28,092 nucleotides of DNA. Source: Stramenopiles sp. TOSAG23-2 (Eukaryota > Sar). A program made the translations under genes and the position numbers. The notes beneath the pieces were generated by a model that had not been told where the DNA came from, did not search any database, and saw only the letters and a list, made by a program, of their open reading frames with translations. Positions within the stretch are counted from its first letter, which is position 1; each line of letters begins with the position of its first letter. This document shows, one piece after another, positions 25,017-28,092 of the stretch. The stretch lies in the NCBI GenBank assembly GCA_900128395.1, contig LT649408.1, positions 1-28,092 on the forward strand. The letters are read 5' to 3'.

Positions 25017-26279
25017 ATGTCTGTATTAAAAATAATATTATTATTGATAGTATCAACATCATGTTTTATAACAGTTTTGTCAAGGGGTAGGCATGTAAAA
25101 ATTGAACACGTATCAAAGGATAAACGTCAATTGCATGTTAAGTTATTTTACACAGCAGCTGCTGGTCAACAATATGCTGTAAGAAATGCAAATACAGCAA
25201 CTGGAGATGGAACTTTCTCGGTTGCTAATGGTGGCTGCGGTGGAGCTAATACATTTGGATCCAATGGTGTCACAGAAGTGGCAGATGGAGCAAAGGTAAC
25301 TTTACGAATTGCTTATAATGGTGGACACGCGTCTCAAGCCAATCAATTTAAAATGTATTATGGTTGTGGTGCGCAAAACACTGGACCAACGGTCGAAGTA
25401 CCAGCTGCAAATTGCGATCAGCCATATCCTGCCACTGCACCGCAAGGTTCTGGTAGTGGGCCTCAAACAATCTCATGCACATTACCTCCTGCACCAGCTG
25501 GTCAAACGGATTGTGCTGTATCTTTACAAGACCAACGTAACTGGGGTGGTTGTGCAGATTTGAAAATAACTCCGAATGCGGCGCCTGGAAATCCACCTCC
25601 TGGTGGGGCTGATAATACACCACCACCATCTTCTGGTGCGGACGGTGACGTCATCAAACCATCTGGTAATCAAGAGGACTGTTGTAGTTTATCAAAAGCA
25701 AATATTAAAGTGAAAAAAATATCTGATGATAAATTTGAATTTAGCGGTACCGCTAGTGGAACATGTACCGCTCAAAGTTTTGACACGATAACTTTAGCAC
25801 AAGTTACAGCAACTATGGTTTTAGATAAGGGTGGTACAACATATCGTACGCAAAAAGATAATACTGGTAAAAATATTATTATTACATATAGTGGTGGAGA
25901 AGAGCCATTTGAAATATCGTTAAATGAAAATGTATTGCAATTTACCAACATGGGATTGACTACACCAAAAATATGCGATGGAAAAATAGTTCTTGAAAAA
26001 GGTAATGATGCGGATATTGTTTTAATTGTTGTAATAATAATTGTTGTACTCGTTATTTGTTGTGCTGCATATATTTTTATCGTTATGCGAAGAACAAGGG
26101 AATATAAAGATGAAGGGAATCCAACATCAAATCCAGCCGTTGCGACAAAGGCTGCTGGTGGTGGTGGTGGTGGTGCATTACCAAGTGGTTGGGATGCAGT
26201 TGTTGATAAGGAGTCTGGTGATACATATTATCATAACAAAAAGACAGGAGAAACAACTTGGGATAAACCAACAGCATAA
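25017..26279 (+). CDS. Type I membrane protein with Cys-rich ectodomain and cytosolic WW domain
   Basis: 420 residues from ATG 25017; a GTG four codons upstream is not a credible start. Residues 1-26 form a signal peptide (hydrophobic ILLLIVSTSCFITVL). The ectodomain (about 27-330) has many cysteines, including GGCGGANTFG, MYYGCG, SCTLP and DCAVSLQDQRNWGGC, a Pro/Gly-rich hinge (PGNPPPGG), and a second Cys-containing domain. A single membrane helix (about 333-357, IVLIVVIIIVVLVICC) is followed by RRTREYK, a positive stop-transfer. After a poly-Gly linker the tail ends in a WW domain (about 386-418: LPSGWDAVVDKESG, TYYHNKKTGETTWDKP) with both tryptophans and the final Pro. WW domains bind PPxY/PP-containing partners. 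I do not recognise the ectodomain. A surface receptor or adhesion protein linked to cytosolic proline-motif proteins is an inference. Confidence 0.85.
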   Translation: MSVLKIILLLIVSTSCFITVLSRGRHVKIEHVSKDKRQLHVKLFYTAAAGQQYAVRNANTATGDGTFSVANGGCGGANTFGSNGVTEVADGAKVTLRIAYNGGHASQANQFKMYYGCGAQNTGPTVEVPAANCDQPYPATAPQGSGSGPQTISCTLPPAPAGQTDCAVSLQDQRNWGGCADLKITPNAAPGNPPPGGADNTPPPSSGADGDVIKPSGNQEDCCSLSKANIKVKKISDDKFEFSGTASGTCTAQSFDTITLAQVTATMVLDKGGTTYRTQKDNTGKNIIITYSGGEEPFEISLNENVLQFTNMGLTTPKICDGKIVLEKGNDADIVLIVVIIIVVLVICCAAYIFIVMRRTREYKDEGNPTSNPAVATKAAGGGGGGALPSGWDAVVDKESGDTYYHNKKTGETTWDKPTA

Positions 26280-26437
26280 AAAAAGAAAAAGAGTGTTTGT
26301 GTGTGTAATTATTCCAATATTAAATATTTTTATTAAAATTTAAATGTTTTTGCGGAGAGAGAATTTTAAAAAAGCCTTTTTTTTAATATTTTACCACACA
26401 CTAACTCTACCACGGAAAACTTGAAAACATATTTTTT

Positions 26438-27556
26438 TTACCAACCAGATAATGCACCACTATTCACATCATGCGCTAAGCCTCCATCAATATTTGGAAA
26501 GACATTCTTACCATTATTCGTTGATCTTCTCTTGCTTTCATAACTTCTACCACGAGATTTCTTACCAAACCCTCTAATAGTAAATTCAGAATGATCTGCT
26601 GTATTTTTCTTTTGTAAATGATGATTATCGTCACGAAAATTTTTTTCAACAATTTTAACTACTGTGGGATGGTTATTATCATTAGTAGTAATAATACCAA
26701 CATTATTATTATTACTACTATCATTACTACTAGTAATATTAGCGGCAAGTTGGCTGTTGGTAATTCCTCGTATTAGACTGGAAGATGATGTATTAAATGA
26801 ATTTTTCTTCAAACTATATTTTTCATATTGCTGTTGTGGACTTGGACGAGTATTTGATATATTCGACGATAATTGAGAATTCTTCTTATTATTATATAGT
26901 CTTGATGAAGATAGATTATTCAAGAATTCATATTGCCTAAAAGCTTTCTTTCTATTTTCAGCTAACTTGCTAGAAATCACATCGTTGTTCTCCAAAACCG
27001 TATCATGAACTGGGGCAGTATTTGGTCTTGCCTGTTGTAAAGCATGTAAAGCGTTGTTATCAAATCTAACATTATTTTGATTGCCGTTATTATTATTATT
27101 ATTCATATTTCCACTACTACTATTATTAGTATTTATAGGTGATCCAGGGAGTGTTCCAGACAATGATGATTGGCGAGATTTAGTTGCAGTAGATGGTCTT
27201 TGTTGTCGAATGCCTGGTGTAAAACTACCTAGACGGCGTTGTTGGTTTTGTTGCATTTTCGATCGGGAATGATGATTATCATATGCAGATGAATTTTCAA
27301 AATCTCGTGCAGCTGGTTTTGCCTTTGCAATACTCAAACCTAAATGAGTAGCATCTACACTAACTTTCTTCGATTTGGAATTATATTCATTTATACGAAA
27401 ATCTATTGTTGCATTTAAATATGAGACATATTCTAACATTGCTGATATTTGTGGTTTCATTTTGTGACTCCTCCATGCATCCCACTTTCTTCTTTCGCGA
27501 TAATCGTTTTTAAATGGTGTTCCAAAACGTGAAGCAGGGCCTTCCGTTGATTGCAT
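26438..27556 (-). CDS. Acyl-CoA-binding-domain protein with long Ser/Asn-rich tail; true start lies upstream
   Basis: The frame shown is 372 residues. Its beginning (MQSTEGPASRFGTPFKNDYR, then ERRKWDAWRSHKMKP and AMLEYVSYL) matches the C-terminal two-thirds of an acyl-CoA-binding protein, including the KWDAW signature. The remaining helix is encoded just upstream in the same frame (27557 to about 27630: NYVHQHRTLFTSEEALEFYGLW), so ATG 27556 is internal. That upstream frame has no ATG before a stop; a single missing A in the A-run at 27642-27645 would join it to an ATG at 27648, giving a start MFLSLDVAS. A short upstream exon is the alternative. Residues about 90-372 are low-complexity Ser/Asn/Gln/Arg with an RGFGKKSRGRSYESKRRS basic patch near the end. 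ACBPs carry long-chain acyl-CoA in the cytosol; the tail's role is unknown. Confidence 0.75.
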   Translation of the reverse strand: MQSTEGPASRFGTPFKNDYRERRKWDAWRSHKMKPQISAMLEYVSYLNATIDFRINEYNSKSKKVSVDATHLGLSIAKAKPAARDFENSSAYDNHHSRSKMQQNQQRRLGSFTPGIRQQRPSTATKSRQSSLSGTLPGSPINTNNSSSGNMNNNNNNGNQNNVRFDNNALHALQQARPNTAPVHDTVLENNDVISSKLAENRKKAFRQYEFLNNLSSSRLYNNKKNSQLSSNISNTRPSPQQQYEKYSLKKNSFNTSSSSLIRGITNSQLAANITSSNDSSNNNNVGIITTNDNNHPTVVKIVEKNFRDDNHHLQKKNTADHSEFTIRGFGKKSRGRSYESKRRSTNNGKNVFPNIDGGLAHDVNSGALSGW

Positions 27557-27597
27557 CCATAACCCATAAAATTCTAATGCTTCTTCAGATGTAAATA

Positions 27598-27858
27598 ATG
27601 TACGATGCTGATGGACATAATTGGAAGCTACATCCAGTGATAAAACATATTAATGACAATGTATCGTTTACAAATGATCATCTCCCTGTGTATGTAAATA
27701 AACAAAAAGAAATCAATTGGGATCAAAAACGTTTATTTCCTTCCTCCGGTGATTTATTTTCGTCTCTTGGTTTATCAGAGAAAAACAAAAAACAATCATC
27801 TTTGTTTGCTGAAAGTGGTGAGCTGGCAAAATCGTTGCGAATCGGTAAAATAAAATAG
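27598..27858 (+). CDS. Possible small ORF or last exon, overlapping the start of the ACBP gene
   Basis: 86 codons, plus strand, ending in TAG. The product (for example GDLFSSLGLSEKN and FAESGELAKSLRIGKIK) has ordinary composition and codon use for this window but no domain I recognise. Its only ATG lies within the coding region of the minus-strand ACBP helix, so both cannot be simple full genes as they stand. If real it may be a terminal exon whose acceptor lies after the overlap (an AG is at 27627-27628), or a fragment joined head-to-head. It may also be chance. Confidence 0.3.
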   Translation: MYDADGHNWKLHPVIKHINDNVSFTNDHLPVYVNKQKEINWDQKRLFPSSGDLFSSLGLSEKNKKQSSLFAESGELAKSLRIGKIK

Positions 27859-28092
27859 CCCTTTTTTACGTATGAAATATGAAATATGAAATATATTTAT
27901 CCTCTCTCAAGTACAAAAAATACCTAATCTGGCCTATCAAATATATCAAAGACTACAAATCTACTTAGTATATGAAAAGGACGATATTAAGTACAAATAT
28001 GATAGGAAATGAAAAACAGAAAACATGGCAGAAAAACATAATTTTCACACGTAAAATGTTGAAAGGCCTGTGTCCATGCTAATTTCTAAATG
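27859..28092. other. Terminal AT-rich segment, no gene seen
   Basis: Contains a short tandem run of GAAATAT (three units near 27871-27891). Nothing else recognisable before the window edge. Confidence 0.35.

Noticed and set aside
1-28092. tRNA, rRNA or spliceosomal RNA genes
   Set aside because: Read both strands of the intergenic regions for conserved boxes and cloverleaf-like arms and found none; weak cases cannot be excluded without a covariance-model scan.

Overview
This is a gene-dense stretch of nuclear DNA from a microbial eukaryote. The eukaryotic markers are an N-terminally targeted complex I subunit (NDUFS8 type), a four-RRM poly(A)-binding protein, a CCR4-NOT subunit (NOT2), an acyl-CoA-binding protein, a WW-domain membrane protein and ankyrin/LRR proteins. 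Stop codons TAA and TGA end the conserved genes and TAG ends a minor ORF, so the standard code fits. Long genes (6.6 kb glutamate synthase, 1.8 kb PABP, 1.9 kb NOT2) are single open exons, so introns are rare. Intergenic DNA is very AT-rich, with (AT)n and poly-A/T tracts; proteins carry Q-, N- and K-rich stretches. A stramenopile-like protist is my guess from general gene flavour only, with low confidence.

Layout. 1-1060: non-coding, repeats and hairpins. 1062-2488 (+): LRR protein whose frame is broken. 3156-3770 (-): NDUFS8. 5057-6949 (+): NOT2. 7778-14341 (+): an unusual glutamate synthase. 15206-16342 (-): DHRS1-like short-chain dehydrogenase. 17497-19329 (+): PABP. 19569-20480 (-): ankyrin protein. 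20895-21395 (-): FkbM methyltransferase, 5'-truncated. 21926-22876 (-): PhzF-type isomerase. 23215-24767: a 160-bp inverted-repeat-bounded unit carrying a FLYWCH-like zinc-finger gene. 25017-26279 (+): type I membrane protein with a cytosolic WW domain. 26438-27556 and upstream (-): acyl-CoA-binding protein. The genes are unrelated housekeeping or accessory functions with no operon logic; neighbours alternate in strand and several are convergent.

Two things stand out. First, the glutamate synthase has its domains in a circularly permuted order (FMN/3Fe-4S synthase, GXGXG, class II glutaminase, central domain). It is fused to an adrenodoxin-reductase-like FAD module and an adrenodoxin-like [2Fe-2S] ferredoxin instead of a GltD subunit. 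In effect it is a one-polypeptide NAD(P)H-to-glutamate electron chain, with an internal catalytic cysteine that should require self-cleavage. Second, the window carries about sixteen short direct duplications. Ten are immediately tandem units of 91-136 bp, nine of them perfect, and they lie mostly at gene edges, though some lie inside genes. They are either a striking local duplication process or unmerged contig overlaps; this must be settled before the broken or internally repeated genes are interpreted.
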